This document shows positions 15,464 through 22,615 of a DNA stretch of 22,615 bases, piece by piece. The DNA is from CAZJDM01 sp964544765 (lineage in GTDB: Bacteria > Bdellovibrionota_B > Oligoflexia > CAYFLR01): contig CAZJDM010000061.1 in the NCBI GenBank assembly GCA_964544765.1, positions 1 through 22,615 of the forward strand, read 5' to 3'. A program made the position numbers and the translations under genes. A model generated the notes under the pieces. It was not told the DNA's origin, did no database searches, and saw only the letters and a list, made by a program, of their open reading frames with translations. Position 1 is the first letter of the stretch; every line of letters begins with the position of its first letter.

Positions 15464-15573
15464 AAGAAAACTCCTTTCATACCTTTTAGTATTAGTCACC
15501 TTAGGTCTAACTAAGTAACCTAAAGAACTAACAAAGCTTAAGCGATGTATCCAAATCTTAACTATCCACCACT

Positions 15574-16095
15574 CTAAGGCGATGTATTTGGCTCATACTC
15601 ACGCAAATCTTCCTCTGATATTAAGCGCTTTGCCTTGGCCAAATTAGTTAAATTACCAAAAGAAAGACATTTGGTAGTACAATTACTCACACAGGCCGGT
15701 TCCATTCCCTGATCAATTCTATCTTTACAAAAATCACATTTCACTGCCTTAAGATTTACCGGATTCCATTGCACAGCTCCAAAAGGACATCCTATAATAC
15801 ATGCCTTACAGCCAACACACAATTCATCTTGCACATAAACTAACCCATCTTCTTCTCGCTTAACCATTGCTCCCGTAGGACAAGCCGTAACACACCAGGG
15901 AGTATCACAATGGAAACATGCCATAAATACGTACGCTGACCTGGGTTGTCCCCCTACATGTTTGGGACCAATAGTAACTATTTGCCCAGGTTTTGGACCT
16001 GCAGGAAGATTTTTATTAGCTCGACAATGTAATTGACAACTCAAGCAGCCTATACATAAACCCTGATCTTGCATAAGATAATGTTGTTTACTCAT
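15574..16095 (-). CDS. Four-cluster [4Fe-4S] ferredoxin-type electron transfer subunit (DmsB/PhsB/HycB-like)
   Basis: A 173-aa cytoplasmic iron-sulphur protein expected to wire the molybdopterin subunit to its partners. Four cysteine sets are visible: C14/17/20/24, C60/63/68/72 (CFHCDTPWCVTAC), C93/96/99/103 and C120/123/135/139, enough for four [4Fe-4S] clusters. The last motif lacks the usual proline (CVSNCTTKC) and is followed by an extra cysteine at 143. Its ATG overlaps the stop of the molybdopterin gene by 4 bp (ATGA, 16092-16095), so the two are translationally coupled and probably form a complex. It is a paralogue of the gene at 18232-18780, so the pair brackets the molybdopterin gene. 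Confidence 0.9.
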   Translation of the reverse strand: MSKQHYLMQDQGLCIGCLSCQLHCRANKNLPAGPKPGQIVTIGPKHVGGQPRSAYVFMACFHCDTPWCVTACPTGAMVKREEDGLVYVQDELCVGCKACIIGCPFGAVQWNPVNLKAVKCDFCKDRIDQGMEPACVSNCTTKCLSFGNLTNLAKAKRLISEEDLREYEPNTSP

Positions 16096-18209
16096 AGCTT
16101 CCTCACTTTTACAAATGTTTCAAACCAAGCCGGACTACCGCCAACTTTATCTGAATTACTTGACACTAAAATCGCACCCATAGCTCCTTTGTTGAAGCTA
16201 CGAGTTTGATAAGGTGACTTGCGTCCAAACCCCCTTACCATAAAAACTGATCCTCTTTGGATACCTTCTGTAATATAGGTTCTTATCGCTTCTGAAGCGT
16301 TTTCTGAAGTTACTTCTACTTTTTCACCATCTAAAATATCATTATCCGCAGCATCTTCAGGGTGTATCCATAAAATGTTTTCTGACATTATTTCATTCAA
16401 GACAACATTGTTTTGAGTTGAAGAATTATTATGAACAGGACACCCACCTAATAATAACCGGTAAGATTTACTAGGAGGATCTTCAATCGATTGATATTCA
16501 ATAAAAGAAGGATGATCCAATTTTTCCAAATAACTAGACTTAAATTCTATTTTTCCTGAAGCGGTGGGAAATTTTAATTCCGATCGTTCCCACCAGATTC
16601 CCCTTTCAGTTAAATCAACCATTCCGGTTTGATTAAAGGAATCCAAACTAAAACCAGTTGGATCAAGCATATATTCATTTAACTCTTCTTCATTTCGATA
16701 TGGAAAGTATTTTTCTACTCCCATTTTTTCAGCTAATTTTTTTATAATCATGGCTCCAGATAGGGTATTATGTAAAGGAGCCACAGCAGCGCGAGACAAT
16801 AAAAATTTAGGGACTAAATCATTTTGTTGTTTTACACTACTCATTCTTTCTAAATAAGTAGACTCCGGTAAAATAACATCGGCATATATAGCTGTTTCAG
16901 ACATATTAATATCTATCGCTACCAACAACTCTAATTTTTGTAAGGCCTTCAAAACATGATTATAATTAGGTATGGATAACAAAGGATTAAACTTTTTCAC
17001 CAATAAAGCTTTAATGGGATATGGTTTCTCATTCAATATGGCATCAGGCAGAAGATAAGGTTTTAGTTCAGTAACACTTTTGGAACTGCATCCACAAAAC
17101 CTTCGTTGCTCTTTAAGAGGTGGAAAATTCTGCTCATCCAACCTTCTCAAATTCTTCGACCCAGCTACCAACGGTTCTTTATTAAGATATATACCACCTT
17201 TAACCTCAATAGCACCCATCAAACAATTTAAAATAAATATCGATCTACGCAAATAAGCTTCGTTTTGATACCCCGCTCCTCTGTTCCCATAATGAAAAAC
17301 CACCGATGGTTTTTTATTAGATATATCAACAGCCAATTTCCTGATTTCACTTGCGTCGATACCCGTTTCTTTGGCTGCCCATTCAACCGTACATTTGGCA
17401 ACCGATGCTTTTAATTCATCCAGACCAACCACCCAATCATCTACAAATTGCCGATCATATAATTCTTCCTTTAAGATCAAATTAATTAACGCATTATTTA
17501 ACGCTAAATCTGTTCCAGGTTTAATAGACAAATATTGATGAGACTTTGTAGCTGTAATACTAACCCGAGGATCTATACAAGTAATAGTAGCTCCCTTGTC
17601 AACAGCCGAAAATAAATCATTAACATCCTTAACATTAATAGTTTCAAAAAAGTTCCGCCCATAAAAGACTATGTGTTTTGTATTGGTATAATCTATACCT
17701 AAATCATCGTAAGAATATCCCAATATAGACTTAGCGGCTGTATTAATTGATGCTCGATATAACTGCGAAGTAGTAAAATAATTACATGATCCAATAGCTT
17801 GCATAAAAGTATTAGAAATATGCCCGTTGGTAATGTCCCCGTCACCAAACAAACAACTCTGAGGTCCAAAATCTTGTATTATCTTTTTTAATTTTTCAGC
17901 CACATATTCACATGCTTCATCCCAAGAAGTTTTTCTCCATTTACCAGAACCCCTTTCTCCATTACGAATCAAGGGCTCCCTAAGTCTCTCCGTATCGTTT
18001 AATAAAGAAATTCCAGCTACACCACAAGGACAGACCGCTTTATTAGCGCCAGCGTGTGGATTACCAAATATCCAACTTACCTTACCCCGCTCTAAGGTTA
18101 TCTCTATAGGACACTGATTTTTACACATTCCACAAAGACCATATACGCTATCTACTCCATCTACTCCGTTCAATCCTTTTATTCGATTCAGACCATTTTT
18201 TCCGTTCAT
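16092..18209 (-). CDS. Molybdopterin oxidoreductase, PhsA/PsrA-like, cytoplasmic
   Basis: A 705-aa member of the DMSO reductase superfamily (bis-MGD Mo/W enzymes), closest by eye to thiosulphate/polysulphide reductase catalytic subunits. An N-terminal [4Fe-4S] site is visible (C26-x2-C29-x3-C33-x26-C60). Family blocks include TCIDPRVSITATK, YADVILPESTYLER, a PVHNNSSTQNN segment and the C-terminal ETFVKVR. It has no twin-arginine signal, so it should be cytoplasmic. Two oddities stand out. The residue after CP in the fourth cluster motif is Cys62 (CPCG), where Lys or Arg is common. The position 8 residues after GSxN, usually the Mo-ligating Cys, is Tyr151. The first 24 residues are repetitive (GLNGVDGVDS, from a 9-bp duplication at 18150-18167). 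Lying between two ferredoxin genes in a nuo operon, it probably exchanges electrons with NuoEF. Substrate is unknown. Confidence 0.88.
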   Translation of the reverse strand: MNGKNGLNRIKGLNGVDGVDSVYGLCGMCKNQCPIEITLERGKVSWIFGNPHAGANKAVCPCGVAGISLLNDTERLREPLIRNGERGSGKWRKTSWDEACEYVAEKLKKIIQDFGPQSCLFGDGDITNGHISNTFMQAIGSCNYFTTSQLYRASINTAAKSILGYSYDDLGIDYTNTKHIVFYGRNFFETINVKDVNDLFSAVDKGATITCIDPRVSITATKSHQYLSIKPGTDLALNNALINLILKEELYDRQFVDDWVVGLDELKASVAKCTVEWAAKETGIDASEIRKLAVDISNKKPSVVFHYGNRGAGYQNEAYLRRSIFILNCLMGAIEVKGGIYLNKEPLVAGSKNLRRLDEQNFPPLKEQRRFCGCSSKSVTELKPYLLPDAILNEKPYPIKALLVKKFNPLLSIPNYNHVLKALQKLELLVAIDINMSETAIYADVILPESTYLERMSSVKQQNDLVPKFLLSRAAVAPLHNTLSGAMIIKKLAEKMGVEKYFPYRNEEELNEYMLDPTGFSLDSFNQTGMVDLTERGIWWERSELKFPTASGKIEFKSSYLEKLDHPSFIEYQSIEDPPSKSYRLLLGGCPVHNNSSTQNNVVLNEIMSENILWIHPEDAADNDILDGEKVEVTSENASEAIRTYITEGIQRGSVFMVRGFGRKSPYQTRSFNKGAMGAILVSSNSDKVGGSPAWFETFVKVRKL
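18150..18167. repeat. Two perfect 9-bp units (ATCTACTCC) at the start of the molybdopterin gene
   Basis: Units at 18150-18158 and 18159-18167 encode the repeated Val-Asp in GVDGVDS, within a glycine/asparagine-rich N-terminal extension ahead of the first cluster cysteine. Confidence 0.8.
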
Positions 18210-18231
18210 TTAATTAATACCTACCTTTGGG

Positions 18232-18780
18232 TTAGCTTTCATCTTTATGCTTTAGTACATTCTTTTTTTTACTTTTATCCTCTTGCATTAGTTGATTCAA
18301 AATTGTTTTCTTACTGTATTCTGCTCGCCTCAGTTCAGAATCATCATTAGAAATTTTAAAACTTAGCGCTTTAGTTGGACAAACGGTCACACAAGCAGGT
18401 TCAATACCCTTCTTAACTAAATCAATACATAAATCACATTTAACAACCGCCCCGTTAGACTCATCTACTTGAGGTACTCCCCAAGGGCAAGCCGTAACAC
18501 ATGCTACACATCCATGACACTTATCATCATGAATTACTATCATTCCATCATCCTCGTTTCTGACCATGGCTCCAGCAGGACAGGCCTCCACGCACCATGG
18601 TTGCTCACAATGAAAACAAGGCATGAAATAATGAACAATGTCTATCTTATTTGCAATCTTGACATGAGGTGTCTGAAATAATTTTCCTAAAGCGCCTTTA
18701 TTTTTTACTTTACATATTACTTCACAAGCTCTACAGCCTATACATTTATCCTGGTTTAAAACAACTAGATATTTACTCAT
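18232..18780 (-). CDS. Four-cluster [4Fe-4S] ferredoxin-type electron transfer subunit
   Basis: A 182-aa iron-sulphur protein with sixteen cysteines in four complete sets: C13/16/19/23, C55/58/63/67 (CFHCEQPWCVEAC), C88/91/94/98 and C115/118/130/134. This is the DmsB/PhsB/HycB fold used to carry electrons between a Mo/W catalytic subunit and other redox partners. A lysine-rich tail (about 165-182) follows the last cluster. It lies 44 bp after nuoN and 22 bp before the molybdopterin gene, with AAAGGA upstream of the ATG. Having two such subunits around one catalytic subunit suggests a branched wire, perhaps one arm to NuoEF and one to the membrane arm or a soluble ferredoxin. Confidence 0.9.
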   Translation of the reverse strand: MSKYLVVLNQDKCIGCRACEVICKVKNKGALGKLFQTPHVKIANKIDIVHYFMPCFHCEQPWCVEACPAGAMVRNEDDGMIVIHDDKCHGCVACVTACPWGVPQVDESNGAVVKCDLCIDLVKKGIEPACVTVCPTKALSFKISNDDSELRRAEYSKKTILNQLMQEDKSKKKNVLKHKDES

Positions 18781-18824
18781 AATTCTCTTCCTTTAGAGGG
18801 TATCTACCCTCACTAAATAACATC

Positions 18825-20243
18825 TCAAGGAAGTAATTGTTGTCCGGCTCTAACGGTCCATAGGTATAACAAATTAGGGAATATTCCCAGCAATAATACT
18901 ATCCCGGCCAAAAGACCACCCCACAAAAGTCCCCCGACTTTCATTCTCATAACTGTTTCATCCTCACGAGTATATGCATGACGCACTATATTCAAATAGT
19001 AATAAATAGAAATAGCCGTATTAACAGCAGCTAAAACTACCAACCAATTATACCCCTTATTCCATACTGACATAAAAAGAAACAATTTACCCATAAAGCC
19101 AGCAGTAGGAGGAAGACCCACTAATGAAAAAAGAGCTACCGCCAAAACAAAGGCTAATACCGGACTACGTTTATACAAACCTGATATATCTTCGATACTA
19201 ACATTTTTTCCATCCTTTGATAGATGGCAAATGACCCAAAAACAAGCCAAGTTCATTATAACGTAAACAAAGATATAAAAAGCGCAAGAAGCTAATCCCA
19301 TAGCGTTGCCAGCAACTAAACCTAAAGTAATATAACCGGCATGAGCAATCCCTGAATAACCTAATAACCTTTTCATATCCTTTTGCACCAAAGCGGAAAG
19401 ATTACCATAAGTCATCGAAATGGCTCCTAAGACAGCTATCAAGGTAGTTACTTCCAGCTCAGGTTTTAAAAAGACGGCAAATCGAATTAATATTACAATG
19501 GCTCCCAATTTAGGAAGAGTAGCAACATAAGAAGCAGTTTCATTTGAGGTCCCTTGATAAACATCAGGAGCCCAAAAATGAAATGGAAATAAAGCAAGTT
19601 TATAGAAGAAACTAAATAAAAACAAAATAAGTCCAACAACAGCTCCAGGTGATGATTGGAAGGACCAATCTTTTAAAACTAATTCATTCAAATAGCTAGT
19701 ATGATGCTCTGCTAAAATATAAGAAAAACCATACAACGATAGTGCCGTTGCCGCGGCTCCAAACAAAATGTACTTAGCTCCGGCTTCCGCGGCCTGCTTA
19801 GAATCAACTCGCATGGGAACTAAGGCATATAGACTGTAACTTGATATTTCTAAAGCAATTATCAAGGTAATAATTTCCACCGAACTGGATAAAAGCATTA
19901 ATCCCCAGGCACTGATAGTAAGAAGAAGAAAATAATCTAATTTTTTATCTCGTTCTAAAGTAGCTTGCTTTTGCCCATTTATAATCACGAACCAAAAACC
20001 AACACTAACCGCTAATTTGAAAAATTGGGATAATCCATCAATTAAGTATACATCATTGAACAACTCTCCTTGCATCGGTAACGCTATTATTGAAATAATA
20101 ATATTTACACTGGCTGCCCAAGGAAGCCATTTTGAAGTAAGATTTTTGGGTTTAAGTATAATTTGAGCAAACAATGCTATTACAATAATAAGCTGAAACA
20201 ATTCTGGCAATAATATTGAAAAAAAAGGAAAAATGGCACTCAC
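18825..20243 (-). CDS. nuoN: NADH-quinone oxidoreductase-type membrane subunit NuoN
   Basis: A 472-aa polytopic antiporter-like proton-pumping subunit of complex I, with about 14 hydrophobic segments. Family-specific polar residues are in place: E132 in ALEISSYSLYAL, K157 in EAGAKYILFGAAATALSLYG, and K215 in FFYKLALFPFHFWAPDVYQG, the signature before the broken helix. Length is normal for NuoN. Its ATG overlaps the nuoM stop by 4 bp (20240-20243), so translation is coupled. It ends the visible L-M-N membrane arm. Confidence 0.95.
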   Translation of the reverse strand: MSAIFPFFSILLPELFQLIIVIALFAQIILKPKNLTSKWLPWAASVNIIISIIALPMQGELFNDVYLIDGLSQFFKLAVSVGFWFVIINGQKQATLERDKKLDYFLLLTISAWGLMLLSSSVEIITLIIALEISSYSLYALVPMRVDSKQAAEAGAKYILFGAAATALSLYGFSYILAEHHTSYLNELVLKDWSFQSSPGAVVGLILFLFSFFYKLALFPFHFWAPDVYQGTSNETASYVATLPKLGAIVILIRFAVFLKPELEVTTLIAVLGAISMTYGNLSALVQKDMKRLLGYSGIAHAGYITLGLVAGNAMGLASCAFYIFVYVIMNLACFWVICHLSKDGKNVSIEDISGLYKRSPVLAFVLAVALFSLVGLPPTAGFMGKLFLFMSVWNKGYNWLVVLAAVNTAISIYYYLNIVRHAYTREDETVMRMKVGGLLWGGLLAGIVLLLGIFPNLLYLWTVRAGQQLLP

Positions 20244-21784
20244 TGTGCACCCCCATCAAGTTTTTCCATATTTTTTGTTATACGAAACAACTTCTCATCA
20301 TCTATAACATCGTTGGGATATTTAGAAGCATGGTGTTTATTCAACAAATTATTTACCGAAGCAGAAATGGTTTTTAACGGCATAGTAGGAGCTAAACCAA
20401 TGTATAACACCAAAAATGCCAGCGGAGTTAAATAAACCCATTCGCGTAAATTTAAATCCTGCCAATCCGCTCCGTGATTTGGTTCCCCCCAAGCAATTTT
20501 CTGTAACAAACGCAGCATATAAGTAGCCGCTAAAAGAGCTCCCGGAATAGCTAATGCTCCTATGATCATATTGTTTTGAAAAGCGCCCGCTAGTACCATT
20601 ATCTCACTAACAAAACTATTGGTCCCTGGGAAAGCTAAAGACGAAAAAGAAAACAGGCCCCAAAAACCTAAAAACACCGGGAGAAACTTAGACACTCCCA
20701 TATGATCACCAATTTCTCTACTATGACTTCTTTCATAGATAAGACCCACCATCATGAACAGGGCGCCTGTGGTAATACCATGATTTACCATCTGCAAAAC
20801 AGCACCTTCCACTCCACGCATATTAAACATGAATATGCCCAGCGTAACAAATCCCATATGCCCTACAGAAGAATAAGCAATCAGCTTCTTTATATCTGTC
20901 TGACCCAAAGCTACAAATCCCCCATATATGATTGAAATAATAGATAAGGCAATCATATAAGGGGCAAAATAAACACTGGCAAAAGGAGCCAACGGCAAAC
21001 AAAATCTTAAAAAACCATAGGCTCCCATTTTGATTAAAACCGAGGCTAAAATTACACTACCAGCTGTAGGCGCCTCGACATGAGCCGCAGGTAACCAAGT
21101 ATGAAATGGAAACATAGGAACCTTAATGGCAAAAGCCAGGGCCATAGCTATAAAAGTAAAATATTGGAACTTAGCTGGATAGGATTTTTCCATCAACTCA
21201 GGGATGGAAAAAGTTCCTCCATAACTACAATAAGCAACAATCGCTACTAACAAAAAGACACTACCAAAAAGAGTATATAGAAAGAATTTTATGGAGGCAT
21301 AGCGCCTGTCAGGACCACCCCAAATAGCTATTAATAGATACATGGGAACTAACATAACTTCCCAAAAAACATAAAACAATATCATATCAAGTGAGGTAAA
21401 AACGCCAATACAAGCAGAAGTCATTAAAAGCAGACAAAAATGAAATTCTTTTATGCGCGCAGAAATATAACTCCAAGAACAAAGGACACAAAGTGGTAAA
21501 AGCAAAACGGTTAGAAGAACCATCAAATAACTTATTCCATCAATACCTAAATGATAAGAAAAGGACCATTTAGGTACCCAAGGAATATACTCAATAAATT
21601 GAAAATTACCTTTCTCCATCGAGAAGGAGAAAAACAGTGGTAAGGCTAATAAAATTTCAATAATACCAACTTCCAAAGTAAATAACCGAACAGTTCTATC
21701 CTCTTTAATGAAAGGTAGAATAATCATAGCTATTACAGGCAAAAAGATTAGACTACTTAAAACTGGATATTCAGGTATTGTCAT
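20240..21784 (-). CDS. nuoM: NADH-quinone oxidoreductase-type membrane subunit NuoM
   Basis: A 514-aa polytopic complex I antiporter-like subunit. It has the LGIDGISYLMVLLT entry motif, FYVFWEVMLVPMYLLI with E142, and KVPMFPFHTWLPAAHVEAPTAGSVILASVLIKMGAYG with K221 and K252 in the expected helices. The hydrophobic core is followed by a hydrophilic C-terminal tail of about 40 residues (KHHASKYPNDVIDDEK...). It begins 13 bp after the nuoL stop and overlaps nuoN by 4 bp. Pump residues look intact. Confidence 0.95.
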   Translation of the reverse strand: MTIPEYPVLSSLIFLPVIAMIILPFIKEDRTVRLFTLEVGIIEILLALPLFFSFSMEKGNFQFIEYIPWVPKWSFSYHLGIDGISYLMVLLTVLLLPLCVLCSWSYISARIKEFHFCLLLMTSACIGVFTSLDMILFYVFWEVMLVPMYLLIAIWGGPDRRYASIKFFLYTLFGSVFLLVAIVAYCSYGGTFSIPELMEKSYPAKFQYFTFIAMALAFAIKVPMFPFHTWLPAAHVEAPTAGSVILASVLIKMGAYGFLRFCLPLAPFASVYFAPYMIALSIISIIYGGFVALGQTDIKKLIAYSSVGHMGFVTLGIFMFNMRGVEGAVLQMVNHGITTGALFMMVGLIYERSHSREIGDHMGVSKFLPVFLGFWGLFSFSSLAFPGTNSFVSEIMVLAGAFQNNMIIGALAIPGALLAATYMLRLLQKIAWGEPNHGADWQDLNLREWVYLTPLAFLVLYIGLAPTMPLKTISASVNNLLNKHHASKYPNDVIDDEKLFRITKNMEKLDGGAQ

Positions 21785-21797
21785 ATTTTACCCAACC

Positions 21798-22615
21798 TTA
21801 TAGGTTCCAATTCATTATCATTACGACCAAAGCGACAAGCCCAAAACTAAATAATATTGCCGCTAACAAGTAATCACTTAAAAATCCGCTTTGTACTTTT
21901 GCTGTGTTATTACCAATTCTTCGAATGGTCAGAGCCAAACCATCCACTATGCCTTTAATCACCGAGACATCAAAACGAGCCGTTAACCCTGCAAATAGTT
22001 TCATTCCCGCCATTCCCAGTTTTCGATATACATCGTTCCAAATAGAATCAAAGAAAGCTACCGGATTACGACAAATACCAACAAAGATTCGGCCGGTATG
22101 TCGATAAAAATATTCAAAATCTAAATTAATTTTAGCTTCAGGAGTTAGTTTCTTCACCATCCAGAAAAACCCCAATCCTGTAAAAGCCAATAATTGTAAA
22201 GATTGTAATACACTCCAAGGTGTGTAAGGTACATACTCTGCTTCAAAGGGTAATAAATTATATAGTACCTTTGGATAAACACCAATAATAAAACAAAGAA
22301 AAGCCGCTATTGCCATAGCCAAATACATATTGGATGGAATGGGCTTGAGATTTGAAGTATCAATGTTTTTATTACCATAAAAAGCAAAATAAGGAAGTTT
22401 TAATCCAACCGAAAGAAAGGTTCCCACTGAAGCCAATTCTAGCCCCAACGTAATCCACATACGATGATCAATCGCCGCGCCATTGATTACCATTGTTTTA
22501 CTTACAAATCCTGAAAAAAGAGGCATTCCCGAAATAGAAACCGCCGCTATCATATACGCGATAAAAACATATGGCAGTTTACCTATCAATCCGCCCAATT
22601 GACTCAATTTAGCTG
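21798..22615 (-). CDS. nuoL: NADH-quinone oxidoreductase-type membrane subunit NuoL, N-terminal part outside window
   Basis: The visible 272 codons are the C-terminal half of a NuoL-type subunit and run off the right edge. The reading frame stays open upstream of the TTG at 22607 (AKLSQLGGLIGKLPYVF), so that codon is internal and not a start. IAAVSISGMPLFSGFVSK is the typical late transmembrane motif. The C-terminus contains an amphipathic, partly soluble stretch (FFDSIWNDVYRKLG, FDVSVIKGIVDGL) followed by a last membrane helix, as expected for NuoL's long lateral helix region. Related antiporter-like subunits (Mrp, Hyf, Mbh) are possible alternatives, but the order L-M-N supports nuoL. Confidence 0.88.
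   Translation of the reverse strand, partial: AKLSQLGGLIGKLPYVFIAYMIAAVSISGMPLFSGFVSKTMVINGAAIDHRMWITLGLELASVGTFLSVGLKLPYFAFYGNKNIDTSNLKPIPSNMYLAMAIAAFLCFIIGVYPKVLYNLLPFEAEYVPYTPWSVLQSLQLLAFTGLGFFWMVKKLTPEAKINLDFEYFYRHTGRIFVGICRNPVAFFDSIWNDVYRKLGMAGMKLFAGLTARFDVSVIKGIVDGLALTIRRIGNNTAKVQSGFLSDYLLAAILFSFGLVALVVMIMNWNL

Noticed and set aside
15464..15499. Earlier start for nuoE at 15499
   Set aside because: The extra 12 residues have no family similarity, and AAGGAG lies within them at the right distance from the ATG at 15463.
22605..22607. TTG at 22607 as the start of a 269-aa gene
   Set aside because: The frame stays open to the window edge, and the protein is the C-terminal half of NuoL, so this codon is internal.

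Overview
The window comes from a low-GC, probably anaerobic bacterium using the standard code. TGA ends several genes, including two ATGA stop/start overlaps, and most genes have clear Shine-Dalgarno sequences. The redox genes point to complex I-type energy conservation and Mo/W or iron-sulphur chemistry. I cannot name the lineage from this sequence alone. There are no rRNA, tRNA or transposase genes and no CRISPR array.

Redox operon, right end (22615 to about 14972, all minus strand). It runs nuoL (cut by the window edge), nuoM, nuoN, a four-cluster ferredoxin, a PhsA/PsrA-like molybdopterin oxidoreductase, a second four-cluster ferredoxin, and nuoE. Spacing is tight, with two 4-bp ATGA overlaps. 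The partner of nuoE, a NuoF/HndC-type flavoprotein subunit with an N-terminal [2Fe-2S] domain, lies in the same orientation at the far left end (1067 to 1, cut by the window edge). No NuoG is visible here. The molybdopterin protein with its two ferredoxins sits where the NuoEFG electron-input module would be expected.

Island between nuoE and nuoF (about 1.07-14.97 kb). These two genes are normally adjacent, but here about 13.9 kb of unrelated genes separates them. The main content is a five-gene minus-strand operon running from 14765 to 4036. It holds two unrecognised proteins with hydrophobic, probably exported N-termini (633 and 386 aa), an unrecognised coiled-coil protein (498 aa), a 1944-aa Sec-exported SpvB/VCBS/TcdB-mid/RHS 'cocoon' protein with a variable C-terminal toxin-like tip, and a 103-aa probable immunity protein. 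The immunity gene's ribosome-binding site overlaps the toxin stop codon. A hairpin with T-rich flanks separates this operon from a convergent plus-strand methyltransferase gene.

Left part of the island. Two divergent SAM methyltransferase genes flank a 340-bp AT-rich spacer with two matching palindromes (TTGTA-N6-TACAA) and a truncated translation start. Next comes a small secreted collagen-like (Gly-X-Y) protein. Just upstream of nuoF is what looks like the tail of a broken gene, which may be a scar of the insertion.

Across scales, many coding regions carry short in-frame tandem repeats of 6, 9, 12, 15 or 18 bp. Six different tracts lie in the RHS gene alone. The strongest candidate for something undescribed is the toxin operon: a Tc-toxin-like cocoon with a signal peptide, a bacterial-competition toxin/immunity pair, and three co-transcribed proteins I cannot assign.
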